Of a stretch of 64,000 nucleotides of DNA, positions 11,733-21,994 are shown piece after piece. The notes beneath the pieces are model-generated. The model made no database searches and was not told the origin of the DNA. It saw nothing but the letters and a program-made list of their open reading frames with translations. Position 1 is the first letter of the stretch; the number at the start of each line of letters is the position of its first letter. The translations under genes were made by a program, and so were the position numbers. This DNA is from Pseudomonas inefficax (GTDB lineage: Bacteria > Pseudomonadota > Gammaproteobacteria > Pseudomonadales > Pseudomonadaceae), in contig NZ_OPYN01000098.1 in the NCBI RefSeq assembly GCF_900277125.1, positions 28-64,027 on the forward strand. The letters are read 5' to 3'.

Positions 11733-11761
11733 GTGACTTCTGCTGCGCGACTCACTAGAAT
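11733..11761 (+). promoter_or_regulatory. Candidate tig promoter
   Basis: GTGACT (11733-11738) and TAGAAT (11756-11761) are 17 bases apart, 62 bases before the tig ATG. The -10 box is good and the -35 box partial. Confidence 0.4.
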
Positions 11762-11823
11762 GCTTGCCCTTGATTCTGGAGTCGGGCTAACGCCGGCTAA
11801 CGTCTGTGCAACGAGGAATATCC

Positions 11824-13137
11824 ATGCAAGTTTCTGTTGAAAACACTTCCGCTCTCGAGCGCCGCATGACCATCGCCGTTCCGGCCGAGCGCGTCGAGAA
11901 CGAAGTCAACAAGCGTCTGCAACAGACTGCCAAGCGCGCCAAGGTTGCCGGCTTCCGCCCAGGCAAAGTGCCGATGAGCGTGATCCGTCAGCGTTTCGAA
12001 GCCGATGCCCGTCAAGAGGCTTTCGGTGACCTGGTCCAGGCTTCCTTCTACGAAGCCATCGTCGAGCAGAAGCTGAACCCGGCTGGCGCCCCTGCGGTAG
12101 AGCCGAAGTCCTTCGAAAAGGGCAAGGACCTGGAATTCGTCGCCATCTTCGAAGTGTTCCCGGAGTTCACCGTTGGCGGCCTCGAGTCGATCAGCGTCGA
12201 GCGCCTGAGCGCCGAAGTGGCTGACGCCGACCTGGACAACATGCTGGAAGTGCTGCGCAAGCAGAACACCCGCTTCGAGGCCGTCGAGCGCGCCGCGCAG
12301 AACGACGACCAGGTCAACATCGACTTCGTCGGCAAGGTCGACGGTGAAGTGTTCGCCGGTGGTTCGGCCAAGGGCACCCAGCTGGTGCTGGGCTCCGGCC
12401 GCATGATCCCGGGCTTCGAAGACGGCCTGGTTGGCGCCAAGGCTGGTGAAGAGCGCGTTGTCAACGTGACCTTCCCTGAGGACTACCAGAACCTGGACCT
12501 GGCTGGCAAAGCCGCCGAGTTCACCATCACCGTCAACAGCGTTGCCGCCCCTGTGCTGCCAGAACTGAACGAAGAATTCTTCGCCCAGTTCGGCATCAAG
12601 GAAACCACTCTGGAAGGCTTCCGCACCGAAGTTCGCAAGAACATGGAGCGTGAGCTGCGCCAGGCCATCAAGGCCAAGGTGAAGAACCAGGTAATGGATG
12701 GTCTGCTGGCAGCCAACCCGATCGAAGTACCGAAAGCCCTGCTGGAAAACGAAGTCAACCGTCTGCGCGTGCAGGCTGTTCAGCAGTTCGGTGGCAACAT
12801 CAAGCCTGAGCAACTGCCAGCCGAGCTGTTCGAAGAACAAGCCAAGCGCCGTGTGGTCCTGGGCCTGATCGTTGCCGAAGTGGTCAAGCAGTTCGAACTG
12901 AAGCCGGACGAAGGCAAGGTTCGCGAAATGATCGAAGAAATGGCTTCGGCTTACCAGGAGCCTGAGCAGGTCATCGCCTGGTACTACAAGAACGACCAGC
13001 AGCTGAACGAAGTCCGTTCGGTTGTGCTGGAAGAACAAGTTGTAGATACTGTTCTGCAGAAAGCGACTGTGACCGACAAGTCGGTCTCGTACGAAGATGC
13101 CGTTAAACCAGCACAGGCTCCAGCCGCCGCTGAGTAA
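11824..13137 (+). CDS. tig: Trigger factor, ribosome-bound chaperone and prolyl isomerase
   Basis: 437 residues. The N-terminal ribosome-binding domain carries the signature GFRPGKVP (43-50). The FKBP-type prolyl isomerase domain follows (about 150-245, [17 protein letters not shown] onward), then the helical C-terminal arms. It meets nascent chains at the exit tunnel. AGGAAT precedes the ATG at 11824. First of the tig-clpP-clpX-lon order common to many proteobacteria; a hairpin separates it from clpP. Confidence 0.98.
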   Translation: MQVSVENTSALERRMTIAVPAERVENEVNKRLQQTAKRAKVAGFRPGKVPMSVIRQRFEADARQEAFGDLVQASFYEAIVEQKLNPAGAPAVEPKSFEKGKDLEFVAIFEVFPEFTVGGLESISVERLSAEVADADLDNMLEVLRKQNTRFEAVERAAQNDDQVNIDFVGKVDGEVFAGGSAKGTQLVLGSGRMIPGFEDGLVGAKAGEERVVNVTFPEDYQNLDLAGKAAEFTITVNSVAAPVLPELNEEFFAQFGIKETTLEGFRTEVRKNMERELRQAIKAKVKNQVMDGLLAANPIEVPKALLENEVNRLRVQAVQQFGGNIKPEQLPAELFEEQAKRRVVLGLIVAEVVKQFELKPDEGKVREMIEEMASAYQEPEQVIAWYYKNDQQLNEVRSVVLEEQVVDTVLQKATVTDKSVSYEDAVKPAQAPAAAE

Positions 13138-13162
13138 CAGGCTTCTCTCGTAGGAAACCCCC

Positions 13163-13188
13163 ACAAGCCAGCCTTCGAGCTGGCTTGT
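13163..13188 (+). terminator. Hairpin between tig and clpP
   Basis: Perfect ten-base stem ACAAGCCAGC/GCTGGCTTGT with loop CTTCGA containing a UUCG core. No T run follows, so it may be an mRNA stabiliser or partial terminator. Confidence 0.55.
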
Positions 13189-13228
13189 GCGTATTCAAGC
13201 CATGACTATTTGGGAGTGAGCGCAGGAC

Positions 13229-13870
13229 ATGTCCCGCAATTCTTATATTCAGCAGAGCTCTGACATCCAGGCCGCAGGCGGCCTGGTCCCGATGGTTATC
13301 GAGCAGTCCGCCCGTGGCGAACGCGCTTACGACATCTACTCGCGCCTGTTGAAGGAGCGTGTGATCTTCCTGGTTGGCCCGGTAGAGGACTACATGGCCA
13401 ACCTCGTCGTCGCGCAACTGCTGTTCCTTGAGGCGGAAAACCCGGACAAGGATATCCATCTGTACATCAACTCGCCGGGCGGTTCCGTCACCGCCGGCAT
13501 GTCGATCTACGACACCATGCAGTTCATCAAGCCGGACGTCTCGACCATCTGCATCGGCCAGGCCTGCAGCATGGGCGCCTTCCTGCTGGCTGCAGGTGCC
13601 AAGGGCAAGCGTCACTGCCTGCCGAACTCGCGCGTGATGATCCACCAGCCGCTGGGCGGCTTCCAGGGTCAGGCCACCGATATCGAGATCCACGCCCAGG
13701 AAATCCTCAATATCAAGGCACGCCTGAACGAGCTGCTGGCTTACCACACCGGCCAGGATCTCGAGACCATCAAGCGCGACACCGAACGTGACAACTTCAT
13801 GAGCGCCTCGCGCGCGGCCGAGTACGGCCTGATCGACTCGGTCTACGACAAGCGGCAACTGGCCTCCTGA
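13229..13870 (+). CDS. clpP: ATP-dependent Clp protease proteolytic subunit
   Basis: 213-residue serine peptidase that forms the 14-mer chamber of ClpXP and ClpAP. Catalytic triad visible as Ser114 ([11 protein letters not shown]), His139 (MIHQPLGG) and Asp188 (TERDNF). A short N-terminal propeptide-like segment precedes [10 protein letters not shown]. clpX follows after a hairpin of 12-base arms. Confidence 0.98.
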   Translation: MSRNSYIQQSSDIQAAGGLVPMVIEQSARGERAYDIYSRLLKERVIFLVGPVEDYMANLVVAQLLFLEAENPDKDIHLYINSPGGSVTAGMSIYDTMQFIKPDVSTICIGQACSMGAFLLAAGAKGKRHCLPNSRVMIHQPLGGFQGQATDIEIHAQEILNIKARLNELLAYHTGQDLETIKRDTERDNFMSASRAAEYGLIDSVYDKRQLAS

Positions 13871-13884
13871 ACCGGGGTGTCAGA

Positions 13885-13913
13885 GCAGGTGGGCGCGGAA
13901 AGCGCCTACCTGC
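13885..13913 (+). terminator. Hairpin between clpP and clpX
   Basis: Twelve-base arms (13885-13896 and 13902-13913, one G-T pair) around the loop GGAAA. No T run follows, so it may tune clpP to clpX ratio by attenuation or mRNA processing. Confidence 0.5.
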
Positions 13914-13978
13914 GGACTTGAAAAAGCCCGCAATTGCCTTCATCTTGTGTTGCAAGCCTACCGGATTGGATCGATCGA

Positions 13979-15262
13979 ATGACTGACACCCGTAACGGCG
14001 AGGACAGCGGCAAATTGCTTTATTGCTCCTTCTGCGGCAAAAGCCAGCACGAAGTGCGCAAACTGATTGCCGGGCCCTCGGTATTTATCTGCGACGAGTG
14101 CGTCGACCTGTGCAACGACATCATCCGTGAGGAGGTGCAGGAAGCCCAGGCCGAGAGCAGCGCGCACAAATTGCCTTCGCCGAAAGAAATCAGCGGTATC
14201 CTGGACCAGTACGTCATTGGCCAGGAACGCGCGAAGAAGGTGCTTGCCGTAGCGGTGTACAACCACTACAAGCGCCTGAACCAGCGTGACAAGAAGGGTG
14301 ATGAAGTCGAACTCGGCAAGAGCAACATCCTGCTCATCGGGCCGACCGGCTCGGGCAAGACCCTGCTCGCCGAAACCCTTGCACGTCTGTTGAACGTACC
14401 GTTCACCATTGCTGACGCCACCACCCTGACCGAAGCCGGTTACGTGGGTGAGGACGTCGAGAACATCATCCAGAAGCTGTTGCAGAAGTGCGACTACGAT
14501 GTGGAAAAGGCCCAGATGGGCATTGTCTACATCGACGAGATCGACAAGATCTCGCGCAAGTCGGACAACCCGTCCATCACCCGTGACGTCTCGGGCGAGG
14601 GCGTGCAGCAGGCACTGCTGAAGCTGATCGAGGGCACCGTGGCTTCGGTTCCGCCGCAGGGCGGCCGCAAGCACCCGCAACAGGAATTCCTGCAGGTCGA
14701 TACCCGCAATATCCTGTTCATCTGCGGTGGCGCCTTCTCGGGCCTGGAAAAGGTCATCCAGAACCGCTCCACCAAGGGTGGTATCGGTTTTGGCGCCGAA
14801 GTACGCAGCAAGGAAGAGGGCAAGAAGGTTGGCGAGTCCCTGCGCGAGGTCGAGCCGGACGATCTGGTCAAGTTTGGCCTGATCCCGGAATTCGTCGGTC
14901 GCCTGCCGGTACTGGCAACTCTCGACGAGCTGGATGAGGCTGCGCTGATGCAGATCCTCACCGAGCCGAAGAACGCCCTGACCAAGCAGTATGCCAAGCT
15001 GTTCGAGATGGAAAGCGTCGACCTCGAGTTCCGCAGCGATGCGCTCAAGGCCGTGGCACGCAAGGCCCTGGAGCGCAAGACCGGCGCCCGTGGCCTGCGT
15101 TCGATCCTCGAGGGCGTGCTGCTCGACACCATGTACGAGATTCCTTCGAAGAAGGATGTCAGCAAGGTGGTGATCGACGAGAGCGTCATCGATGGCACCT
15201 CGCAGCCGCTGATGATCTACGAGAACAGCGAGCCGCAAGCCAAGGCCGCGCCGGACGCCTGA
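13979..15262 (+). CDS. clpX: ATP-dependent Clp protease ATP-binding subunit ClpX
   Basis: 427-residue AAA+ unfoldase that feeds substrates to ClpP. The N-terminal zinc domain has Cys16-x2-Cys19 and Cys38-x2-Cys41. Walker A is GPTGSGKT, Walker [11 protein letters not shown], the pore loop GYVG, and the ClpP-docking loop GIGFGAEV lies after the sensor-1 region. ATG at 13979 gives the usual [12 protein letters not shown] start. Longer frames upstream are spurious. Confidence 0.98.
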   Translation: MTDTRNGEDSGKLLYCSFCGKSQHEVRKLIAGPSVFICDECVDLCNDIIREEVQEAQAESSAHKLPSPKEISGILDQYVIGQERAKKVLAVAVYNHYKRLNQRDKKGDEVELGKSNILLIGPTGSGKTLLAETLARLLNVPFTIADATTLTEAGYVGEDVENIIQKLLQKCDYDVEKAQMGIVYIDEIDKISRKSDNPSITRDVSGEGVQQALLKLIEGTVASVPPQGGRKHPQQEFLQVDTRNILFICGGAFSGLEKVIQNRSTKGGIGFGAEVRSKEEGKKVGESLREVEPDDLVKFGLIPEFVGRLPVLATLDELDEAALMQILTEPKNALTKQYAKLFEMESVDLEFRSDALKAVARKALERKTGARGLRSILEGVLLDTMYEIPSKKDVSKVVIDESVIDGTSQPLMIYENSEPQAKAAPDA

Positions 15263-15297
15263 TCCAGGCAATGGCGGGTTGATGGTTGCAAGCATGG

Positions 15298-15325
15298 AGG
15301 GGGCCTACGGGCCCCTTTCTGCTTT
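15298..15325 (+). terminator. Terminator of clpX
   Basis: AGGGGGCC-TACG-GGCCCCTT stem followed by TCTGCTTTT, 35 bases after the clpX stop. Confidence 0.7.
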
Positions 15326-15338
15326 TCCTGCGCTAGCG

Positions 15339-15367
15339 CTTGTAATTTCCCAAGCGTGCCCCCACAT
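15339..15367 (+). promoter_or_regulatory. Sigma-32 type heat-shock promoter of lon
   Basis: CTTGTAA (15339-15345), 14-base spacer, CCCCACAT (15360-15367). This is close to the sigma-32 consensus CTTGAAA-N13-15-CCCCATNT and sits 60 bases before the lon ATG. Confidence 0.65.
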
Positions 15368-15426
15368 TAGGTCCAAGCATCATTTCCACCGGTTTCCGGC
15401 CATAAGGCCGCTGTAGAGGCGAAATC

Positions 15427-17823
15427 ATGAAGACCACCCTCGACTTGCCTCTTTTGCCATTGCGCGATGTCGTTGTTTACCCGCACATGGTCATCCCGCT
15501 GTTCGTGGGGCGCGAAAAGTCCATCGAAGCCCTCGAGGCGGCGATGACGGGCGAAAAGCAGATTCTCCTGCTGGCCCAGAAAAACCCGGCCGACGATGAT
15601 CCGGGCGAAGACGCCCTGTACCGCGTCGGTACCGTTGCCACCGTGCTGCAATTGCTGAAACTGCCCGATGGCACCGTCAAGGTGCTGGTCGAGGGCGAGC
15701 AGCGCGGCGCCGTGGAGCGTTTCAGCGAAGTTGAAGGGCACATCCGTGCCGAAGTTTCCCTGATCGATGAAGTCGACGCCGCCGAGCGCGAATCGGAAGT
15801 GTTCGTGCGTACGCTGCTGTCGCAGTTCGAGCAGTACGTGCAGCTGGGCAAGAAAGTCCCTGCCGAAGTGCTGTCGTCGCTGAACAGCATCGAAGAGCCG
15901 GGGCGCCTGGTCGACACCATGGCCGCGCACATGGCGCTGAAAATCGAGCAGAAGCAGGAAATCCTCGAAATCGTCGACCTGCCGACCCGTGTCGAGCATG
16001 TATTGGCGCTGCTGGATGCCGAAATCGACCTGCTGCAGGTCGAAAAGCGCATTCGCGGTCGGGTCAAGAAGCAGATGGAGCGCAGTCAGCGCGAGTACTA
16101 CCTGAATGAGCAGATGAAGGCCATTCAGAAAGAACTCGGTGACGGCGACGAAGGCCACAACGAAGTCGAAGAGCTGAAAAAGCGCATCGAAGCCGCTGGC
16201 CTGCCCAAGGACGCACTGGCCAAGGCCCAGGCCGAGCTGAACAAGCTCAAGCAGATGTCGCCGATGTCGGCCGAGGCCACTGTGGTGCGCTCTTACCTCG
16301 ACTGGCTGGTGCAGGTGCCGTGGAAGGCCCAGAGCAAGGTGCGCCTGGACCTGGCCAAGGCCGAGGAAATCCTCGATGCCGACCACTATGGCCTGGAAGA
16401 GGTCAAGGAACGCATCCTCGAATACCTTGCCGTGCAAAAGCGCGTCAAGAAGATCCGCGGCCCGGTACTGTGCCTGGTCGGCCCGCCTGGCGTCGGCAAG
16501 ACCTCGCTGGCCGAGTCGATCGCCGCTGCCACCAACCGCAAGTTCGTGCGCATGGCCCTGGGTGGTGTGCGTGACGAGGCCGAGATCCGTGGCCACCGCC
16601 GTACCTACATCGGTTCCATGCCTGGCCGCCTGATCCAGAAGATGACCAAGGTAGGGGTGCGCAACCCGCTGTTCCTGCTGGACGAAATCGACAAGATGGG
16701 CAGCGACATGCGTGGCGACCCGGCCTCGGCACTGCTCGAAGTGCTCGACCCGGAGCAGAACCACAACTTCAACGACCACTACCTGGAGGTCGACTACGAT
16801 CTCTCGGATGTGATGTTCCTGTGCACCTCGAACTCGATGAACATCCCGCCGGCATTGCTCGACCGGATGGAAGTCATCCGCCTGCCGGGTTACACCGAAG
16901 ACGAGAAGATCAACATCGCCGTCAAGTACCTGGTGCCCAAGCAGGTCAAGGCCAACGGCCTGAAGAAGGAAGAGCTGGAGGTCGACGTTTCGGCGATCCG
17001 CGACATCATCCGCTACTACACCCGCGAAGCCGGTGTGCGTGGCCTGGAGCGGCAAATTGCCAAGGTCTGCCGCAAGGTGGTCAAGGAACATACCGGGCAG
17101 AAGCAGGTCAAGGTCAAGGTGGCCAGCGAGCAGCTGGAACACCTGCTGGGCGTGCGCAAGTTCCGCTACGGCCTGGCCGAGCAACAGGACCAGATCGGCC
17201 AGGTTACCGGCCTGGCCTGGACCCAGGTGGGCGGCGAACTGCTGACCATCGAAGCCGTGGTCATCCCCGGCAAGGGCCAACTGATCAAGACCGGCTCGCT
17301 GGGCGACGTCATGGTCGAGTCGATCACCGCCGCGCAGACCGTGGTGCGTAGCCGTGCCCGCAGCCTGGGTATCGCCGCCGACTTCCACGAGAAGCATGAC
17401 GTGCATATCCACATGCCTGAAGGCGCCACGCCGAAGGACGGCCCAAGTGCCGGTATCGGCATGTGCACCGCGCTGGTGTCGGCGCTGACGCAGATTCCGG
17501 TGCGTGCCGATGTGGCCATGACCGGCGAAATCACCCTGCGTGGCCAGGTGCTGGCGATTGGCGGGCTGAAGGAAAAACTGCTGGCGGCACACCGTGGCGG
17601 CATCAAGACGGTGATCATTCCCGAGGAGAATGTTCGCGATCTGAAGGAGATTCCGGAAAATATCAAACAGGATCTGCAGATCAAACCGGTCAAATGGATT
17701 GACGAAGTCCTGCAAATTGCGCTGCAATACGCCCCGGAGCCCTTGCCAGATGTGGCTCCGGAGATTGTCGCGAAAGATGAAAAGCGCGACGGCGATGCTA
17801 AGGAAAGAATCAGCACGCACTAG
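15427..17823 (+). CDS. lon: Lon protease (LonA)
   Basis: 798-residue AAA+ serine protease for damaged and regulatory proteins. N-terminal LAN substrate domain (about 9-205), coiled linker, AAA+ domain with Walker A GPPGVGKT (about 353-360) and Walker [10 protein letters not shown], then the protease domain with catalytic Ser674 in KDGPSAGIG and the downstream Lys of the Ser-Lys dyad. Separate heat-shock type promoter upstream. A strong promoter for hupB follows immediately. Confidence 0.98.
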   Translation: MKTTLDLPLLPLRDVVVYPHMVIPLFVGREKSIEALEAAMTGEKQILLLAQKNPADDDPGEDALYRVGTVATVLQLLKLPDGTVKVLVEGEQRGAVERFSEVEGHIRAEVSLIDEVDAAERESEVFVRTLLSQFEQYVQLGKKVPAEVLSSLNSIEEPGRLVDTMAAHMALKIEQKQEILEIVDLPTRVEHVLALLDAEIDLLQVEKRIRGRVKKQMERSQREYYLNEQMKAIQKELGDGDEGHNEVEELKKRIEAAGLPKDALAKAQAELNKLKQMSPMSAEATVVRSYLDWLVQVPWKAQSKVRLDLAKAEEILDADHYGLEEVKERILEYLAVQKRVKKIRGPVLCLVGPPGVGKTSLAESIAAATNRKFVRMALGGVRDEAEIRGHRRTYIGSMPGRLIQKMTKVGVRNPLFLLDEIDKMGSDMRGDPASALLEVLDPEQNHNFNDHYLEVDYDLSDVMFLCTSNSMNIPPALLDRMEVIRLPGYTEDEKINIAVKYLVPKQVKANGLKKEELEVDVSAIRDIIRYYTREAGVRGLERQIAKVCRKVVKEHTGQKQVKVKVASEQLEHLLGVRKFRYGLAEQQDQIGQVTGLAWTQVGGELLTIEAVVIPGKGQLIKTGSLGDVMVESITAAQTVVRSRARSLGIAADFHEKHDVHIHMPEGATPKDGPSAGIGMCTALVSALTQIPVRADVAMTGEITLRGQVLAIGGLKEKLLAAHRGGIKTVIIPEENVRDLKEIPENIKQDLQIKPVKWIDEVLQIALQYAPEPLPDVAPEIVAKDEKRDGDAKERISTH

Positions 17824-17847
17824 TAGTTTTTTGCTGGGGGGCTTTCC

Positions 17848-17877
17848 TTGACAGTTTTTTCGGGGCCTTGCTATAAA
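17848..17877 (+). promoter_or_regulatory. Sigma-70 promoter of hupB
   Basis: TTGACA (17848-17853) and TATAAA (17872-17877), 18-base spacer. Consensus -35 and near-consensus -10 fit an abundant protein. The leader is about 90 bases. Confidence 0.75.
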
Positions 17878-17974
17878 GCGGCACGCTATTGTCATCAGGC
17901 CACCCAGCGCACGTTTCATAAGCTTTTCATTACATACTTAGAAACAAACTCAATAGAGAATAAGGGGACTTAGA

Positions 17975-18247
17975 GTGAACAAGTCGGAACTGATTGACGC
18001 TATCGCCGCATCTGCTGACATCCCGAAAGCTGTAGCCGGCCGTGCGCTGGACGCAGTCATCGAATCCGTCACCGGCGCCCTGAAGCAAGGTGACGATGTG
18101 GTACTGGTTGGCTTCGGTACCTTCTCGGTCAAGGAGCGCGCAGAGCGCACCGGCCGCAACCCGCAAACCGGCAAGGCGATCAAGATCGAAGCCGCCAAGG
18201 TTCCAGGTTTCAAGGCCGGCAAAGGCCTGAAAGACGCCGTCAACTAA
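17975..18247 (+). CDS. hupB: DNA-binding protein HU-beta
   Basis: 90 residues, the exact HU length, starting [18 protein letters not shown] with the DNA-binding arm [24 protein letters not shown]. It compacts DNA and assists replication and recombination. The start codon is GTG, preceded by AAGGGGAC. Position right after lon is the conserved order. Confidence 0.98.
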   Translation: MNKSELIDAIAASADIPKAVAGRALDAVIESVTGALKQGDDVVLVGFGTFSVKERAERTGRNPQTGKAIKIEAAKVPGFKAGKGLKDAVN

Positions 18248-18335
18248 GTCGTCTTTCAGCCGGACCCGGCCCTGGCCAGGTCCGAGTACGGTGACGGCGG
18301 GGCGCAAACGTTCCCGCCTGACACGTTTGCTAAGC

Positions 18336-18366
18336 AAAGGCGCATCCTCGGATGCGCCTTTCTTTT
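18336..18366 (+). terminator. Rho-independent terminator of hupB
   Basis: GGCGCATC-CTCG-GATGCGCC stem preceded by AAA and followed by TTTCTTTT. Confidence 0.85.
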
Positions 18367-18429
18367 ATCAGGTTTCTACCCACGCTCCGCGGTTGTCGAC
18401 GCAGTGGTACAGCCGTTTCTGGGGGACGC

Positions 18430-20301
18430 ATGCTGCAAAATATCAGGGACAATTCACAAGGTTGGATTGCCAAGACCATCATCGGCCTTATCGTCGTGTT
18501 GATGGCGTTGACCGGCTTCGAAGCCATTTTCCAGGCCGCCACCCATAGCCAGGACGCCGCCAAGGTGAACGGCCAGACCATCAGCCAGAACGAGCTGAGC
18601 CAGGCGGCCGACATGCAGCGCCGTCAGCTGATGCAACAGTTGGGCAAGGATTTCGACCCGGCGCTGCTGGATGACAAATTGCTGCGCGAAGAGGCACTGA
18701 AGGGCCTGATCAGCCGCAAGCTGCTGCTGCAGGGCGCCGAAGATGCCAAGTTCGCCTTCTCCGAGGCCGCACTGGATCAGGTGATCCTGCAGACGCCGGA
18801 GTTCCAGGTGGACGGCAAGTTCAGTGCGGACCGTTTCGACCAGGTCATTCGCCAGATGGGCTATGGCCGCATGCAGTTCCGCGACATGCTCGCCGAGGAA
18901 ATGCTCATCGGCCAGCTGCGCACCGGCCTGGCCGGCAGCAGCTTCGTCACCGACCAGCAGGTCGATGCCTTTGCTCGCCTCGAGAAGCAGACTCGCGACT
19001 TCGCTTCCCTGACCTTCAAGGCCGACCCGGCCGCGGTCAAGGTCAGCGATGAAGAGGTCAAGGCGCATTACGACAAGCACGCCAAGGAGTTCATGTCGCC
19101 AGATCAGGTAGTGATCGACTACATCGAACTGAAGAAGGCGGCGTTCTTCGATCAGGTCAAGGTAACCGACGAAGAGCTCAAGGCCCAGTACGAGAAGGAA
19201 ATCGCCAACCTCGCCGAGCAGCGCCATGCCGCGCACATCCTCATCGAGGTCAACGACAAGGTCACCGACGCCCAGGCCAAGGCCCGCGCCGAAGAGATCG
19301 AGCAGCGTCTGGCCAAGGGTGAAGACTTTGCCGCGCTGGCCAAGGAGTTCTCCCAGGACCCGGGTTCGGCCAACAGCGGCGGTGACCTTGGCTTTGCCGG
19401 CCCGGGCGTTTACGACCCGGCGTTCGAGGATGCGCTGTACAAGTTGCAGGATGGCCAGGTCTCGGCGCCGGTGCGCACCGAGTTCGGCTACCACCTGATC
19501 AAGCTGCTGGGCGTGCAGGCGCCGGAAGTGCCGAGCTTCGCCAGCCTGAAGGACAAGCTGACCCGTGACTTGAAGATCCCGCTGGTCGAGCAGCGTTACG
19601 TAGATGCCAGCAAGCAGCTGCAGGATGCCGCCTACGAGGCTTCCGACTTGGCCCAGCCGGCCCAGGACCTGAACCTGAAGGTGCAAACCTCCGCAGCCTT
19701 CGGCCGCGAGGGTGGCGAAGGCATCACTGCCAACCGTTCGGTTGTGCAGGCCGCATTCTCCGAAGAAGTGCTGGAGGAGGGTGCCAACAGCACCGCCATC
19801 GAGCTCGACCCGGAAACCACCGTGGTGCTGCGCGTCAAGGAGCACCGCAAGCCTGAGCAGCTGCCGCTGGAAGCCGTGGCCAAGAACATCAGCGAACACC
19901 TGGCCAAGGAGAAGGCGACTGCCGAGCTCAAGGCCAAGGCGGACAAGCTGATTGCCGGCCTGCGTGACGGTTCCATCGCAGCGGGCAGTGTGCACGAAGG
20001 GCAGGGCTGGAAGGCCTATGAAGCAGTTACCCGCGGCGAGGACGGTATCGACCCGGCCGAGCTGCAGGCGCTGTTCCGCCTGGGCAAGCCGCAAGCCAAG
20101 GACAAGCCGGTATATGGCAGCGTCGTGCTGCGTGACGGTAGCCTGGTGGTACTGCAGCTCAAAGGTGTCAACGAAGGCGCTGCTGCCACCGACGAAGAGA
20201 AGCAGCAGATCCGCCGCTACCTCGCGTCGCGTGCTGGCCAGCAGGACTTCGCGGCGTACCGCAAGCAGCTGGAAGCCAAGGCGGACATCACCCGTTACTA
20301 A
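18430..20301 (+). CDS. ppiD: Periplasmic folding chaperone PpiD
   Basis: 623 residues anchored by one N-terminal membrane helix (about 13-35, TIIGLIVVLMALTGFEAIF) with the bulk in the periplasm. SurA-like chaperone region, then one parvulin domain (about 266-357, AHILIEV...GYHLIKLLG), then a C-terminal chaperone region. Acts near the Sec translocon on emerging proteins. ATG at 18430 has GGGGAC upstream; a longer frame upstream overlaps the hupB terminator and is rejected. GC-rich and typical. Confidence 0.96.
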   Translation: MLQNIRDNSQGWIAKTIIGLIVVLMALTGFEAIFQAATHSQDAAKVNGQTISQNELSQAADMQRRQLMQQLGKDFDPALLDDKLLREEALKGLISRKLLLQGAEDAKFAFSEAALDQVILQTPEFQVDGKFSADRFDQVIRQMGYGRMQFRDMLAEEMLIGQLRTGLAGSSFVTDQQVDAFARLEKQTRDFASLTFKADPAAVKVSDEEVKAHYDKHAKEFMSPDQVVIDYIELKKAAFFDQVKVTDEELKAQYEKEIANLAEQRHAAHILIEVNDKVTDAQAKARAEEIEQRLAKGEDFAALAKEFSQDPGSANSGGDLGFAGPGVYDPAFEDALYKLQDGQVSAPVRTEFGYHLIKLLGVQAPEVPSFASLKDKLTRDLKIPLVEQRYVDASKQLQDAAYEASDLAQPAQDLNLKVQTSAAFGREGGEGITANRSVVQAAFSEEVLEEGANSTAIELDPETTVVLRVKEHRKPEQLPLEAVAKNISEHLAKEKATAELKAKADKLIAGLRDGSIAAGSVHEGQGWKAYEAVTRGEDGIDPAELQALFRLGKPQAKDKPVYGSVVLRDGSLVVLQLKGVNEGAAATDEEKQQIRRYLASRAGQQDFAAYRKQLEAKADITRY

Positions 20302-20359
20302 GGTGATGGAAGCATGAACGAACAGGCCGCCCAGTGCGGCCTGTTTCGTTTCTGTTGCC

Positions 20360-20465
20360 TGTGCTGGCCTCTTCGCGGGTAAACCCGCTCCCACAGGTCC
20401 AACACAGGTTTCATGTACTGTGGTGAACCTGTGGGAGCGGGTTTACCCGCGAAGAGGCCAGCACA
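20360..20465. repeat. REP inverted pair after ppiD
   Basis: Two GCGGGTTTACCCGC-type units face each other between convergent ppiD and the patatin gene, with the arms extending to TGTGCTGGCCTCTTCG. Confidence 0.9.
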
Positions 20466-20478
20466 AGCAGCACAAGGC

Positions 20479-21519
20479 CTAGCGCTTCGTCCCTTCATAG
20501 CTATCCAGCGTATCCCGCGCAATCTCCCGCCCCAGGGCAATCAGCTCCGGCGCCTTGTAGAACTCGAAGAACCGGCACACGCGTTTGGGCACGTTGATCA
20601 GCACATCCGGTGGATAGCCGGCAATCTTGTATTGCGCCAACGAGGTCTGCATGACCTCGAAGCTCTGGTTGATCAGGTCCAGCAGTGAAGCGGGCCCCAC
20701 GTTGTCGATGATGAACGAACCGGTCGCCGACTTCGGCGCGCCCTCGCGCTCCGGCGCCGCCGCCGGTTGCTGGCCCTCCGGGTCGGCGGCATCGGCCAAC
20801 CACGGGCTTGGCGGCGCCAGCCCTTCGGCGACGATTTCCTGCTCGATGCGGATCAGCTCCTCCGCCGGTTTGCGCCGGAACGGCAAGCGCGAGCCCAGCG
20901 AGCTGAGCAGTGCATCGAAACGCATCTTGAACGCCGCCGGGCGCTCGATCACCGGTAACTGGTACTGCTTCTGGTTGGTGGCGTTGAGGTTGACCGCGAT
21001 GATCAGGTCGCAGTGGCTGGACACCACCGGCACGATCGGTAGCGGGTTGAGAATGCCGCCGTCGACCAGCATGCGGTTGCCTTGCATCACCGGGGTGAAC
21101 AGGCTGGGGATGGCTGCCGAGGCACGCATGGCCTGGTGCAGGCAGCCCTCCTGGAACCAGATCTCCTGCTGGTTGGTGAGGTCGGCTGCAACCGCTGTGT
21201 AGGGGATGCGCAATTGCTCGATGTTGATCTCGCCGACGATCTTGCGGATTTGCCCGAACACCTTGTCGCCGCGAATTGCGCCGAGACGAAAACTGACATC
21301 GACCAGGCGCAACACATCCAGGTAGTCGAGGCTCTCGATCCAGTTGCGGTACTCTTCCAGCTTGCCGGCGGAATAGATGCCGCCGATCACCGCGCCCATG
21401 GAGCAGCCGGCGATACAGGCAATGTCGTAGCCGCGGCGCTCGATTTCCTCGATCACGCCGATGTGTGCATACCCCCGGGCTCCACCCGATCCCAGTACCA
21501 GTGCCACGCGTTTGCTCAT
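20479..21519 (-). CDS. Patatin-like phospholipase (RssA-like)
   Basis: 346 residues. Patatin fold landmarks: oxyanion loop GSGGARGYAHIG near the N-terminus, nucleophile motif GCSMG (Ser) and the catalytic Asp in VDGGILNP. The N-terminal half closely follows bacterial RssA-type serine hydrolases; the C-terminal part (about 200 on) has a proline/glutamate-rich stretch. No signal peptide, so likely cytosolic or inner-membrane associated. Start chosen at 21519 because GGGGA lies seven bases before it; an ATG two codons upstream is too close to that site. Substrate unknown. Confidence 0.88.
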   Translation of the reverse strand: MSKRVALVLGSGGARGYAHIGVIEEIERRGYDIACIAGCSMGAVIGGIYSAGKLEEYRNWIESLDYLDVLRLVDVSFRLGAIRGDKVFGQIRKIVGEINIEQLRIPYTAVAADLTNQQEIWFQEGCLHQAMRASAAIPSLFTPVMQGNRMLVDGGILNPLPIVPVVSSHCDLIIAVNLNATNQKQYQLPVIERPAAFKMRFDALLSSLGSRLPFRRKPAEELIRIEQEIVAEGLAPPSPWLADAADPEGQQPAAAPEREGAPKSATGSFIIDNVGPASLLDLINQSFEVMQTSLAQYKIAGYPPDVLINVPKRVCRFFEFYKAPELIALGREIARDTLDSYEGTKR

Positions 21520-21698
21520 GAACATTCCCCGGCCAGTGCAACCATGGTCCTACAATGCACCCATCGCCACCTGTGCTTCAATGTGCATCGCGCTGAGCTA
21601 CTGTAATAAATCTGGCTGGGCCAAGCCGGCCGGGCAGGGCACTTTTCAGCTGCCAGGGCGTCGAACAGCCAACGTTTTTTTCCATTGAGGTATTACCA

Positions 21699-21977
21699 AT
21701 GAAAGCCTGGATCTGCCTTCCACTGATTGCCTTGGCCCTCGCTGGCTGCGCGGGCAAGACGGCCTACCGCGAGAGTTGCGCGACCCAACTGGATGCCGCC
21801 TGGAAGGAGCTGGACCTGGCCAAGGCCGAAGGCTTTGCCGGTGCCGTGAGCTACTCCAAGGCCTTGTCGCTGCTGACCGGGGCCAAGACCCAGCAGCAGT
21901 TCGAAGGTTATGAAAGTTGCACCAGAAAAGCCGAGAAGGCCCGTTTCTACATTCGTGAGTCTCGCGCCGGGCGCTGA
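21699..21977 (+). CDS. Small lipoprotein
   Basis: 92 residues with a lipobox LALAGC giving a predicted lipidated Cys19 (21-residue type II signal peptide). The mature part has two further cysteines (SCATQ, YESC) that could form a disulfide, and an all-helical look. Residue after the lipid Cys is Ala, so outer-membrane sorting is expected. Function unknown. Seventeen bases before the CHAD gene, likely co-transcribed. Confidence 0.8.
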   Translation: MKAWICLPLIALALAGCAGKTAYRESCATQLDAAWKELDLAKAEGFAGAVSYSKALSLLTGAKTQQQFEGYESCTRKAEKARFYIRESRAGR

Positions 21978-21994
21978 CCAAGGAGCGTCTTTCA

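Noticed and set aside
15367..17919. 850-codon minus-strand frame opposite lon
   Set aside because: Shadow of lon; low-complexity His/Leu/Asp/Gln pattern and no ribosome site or recognisable domain.
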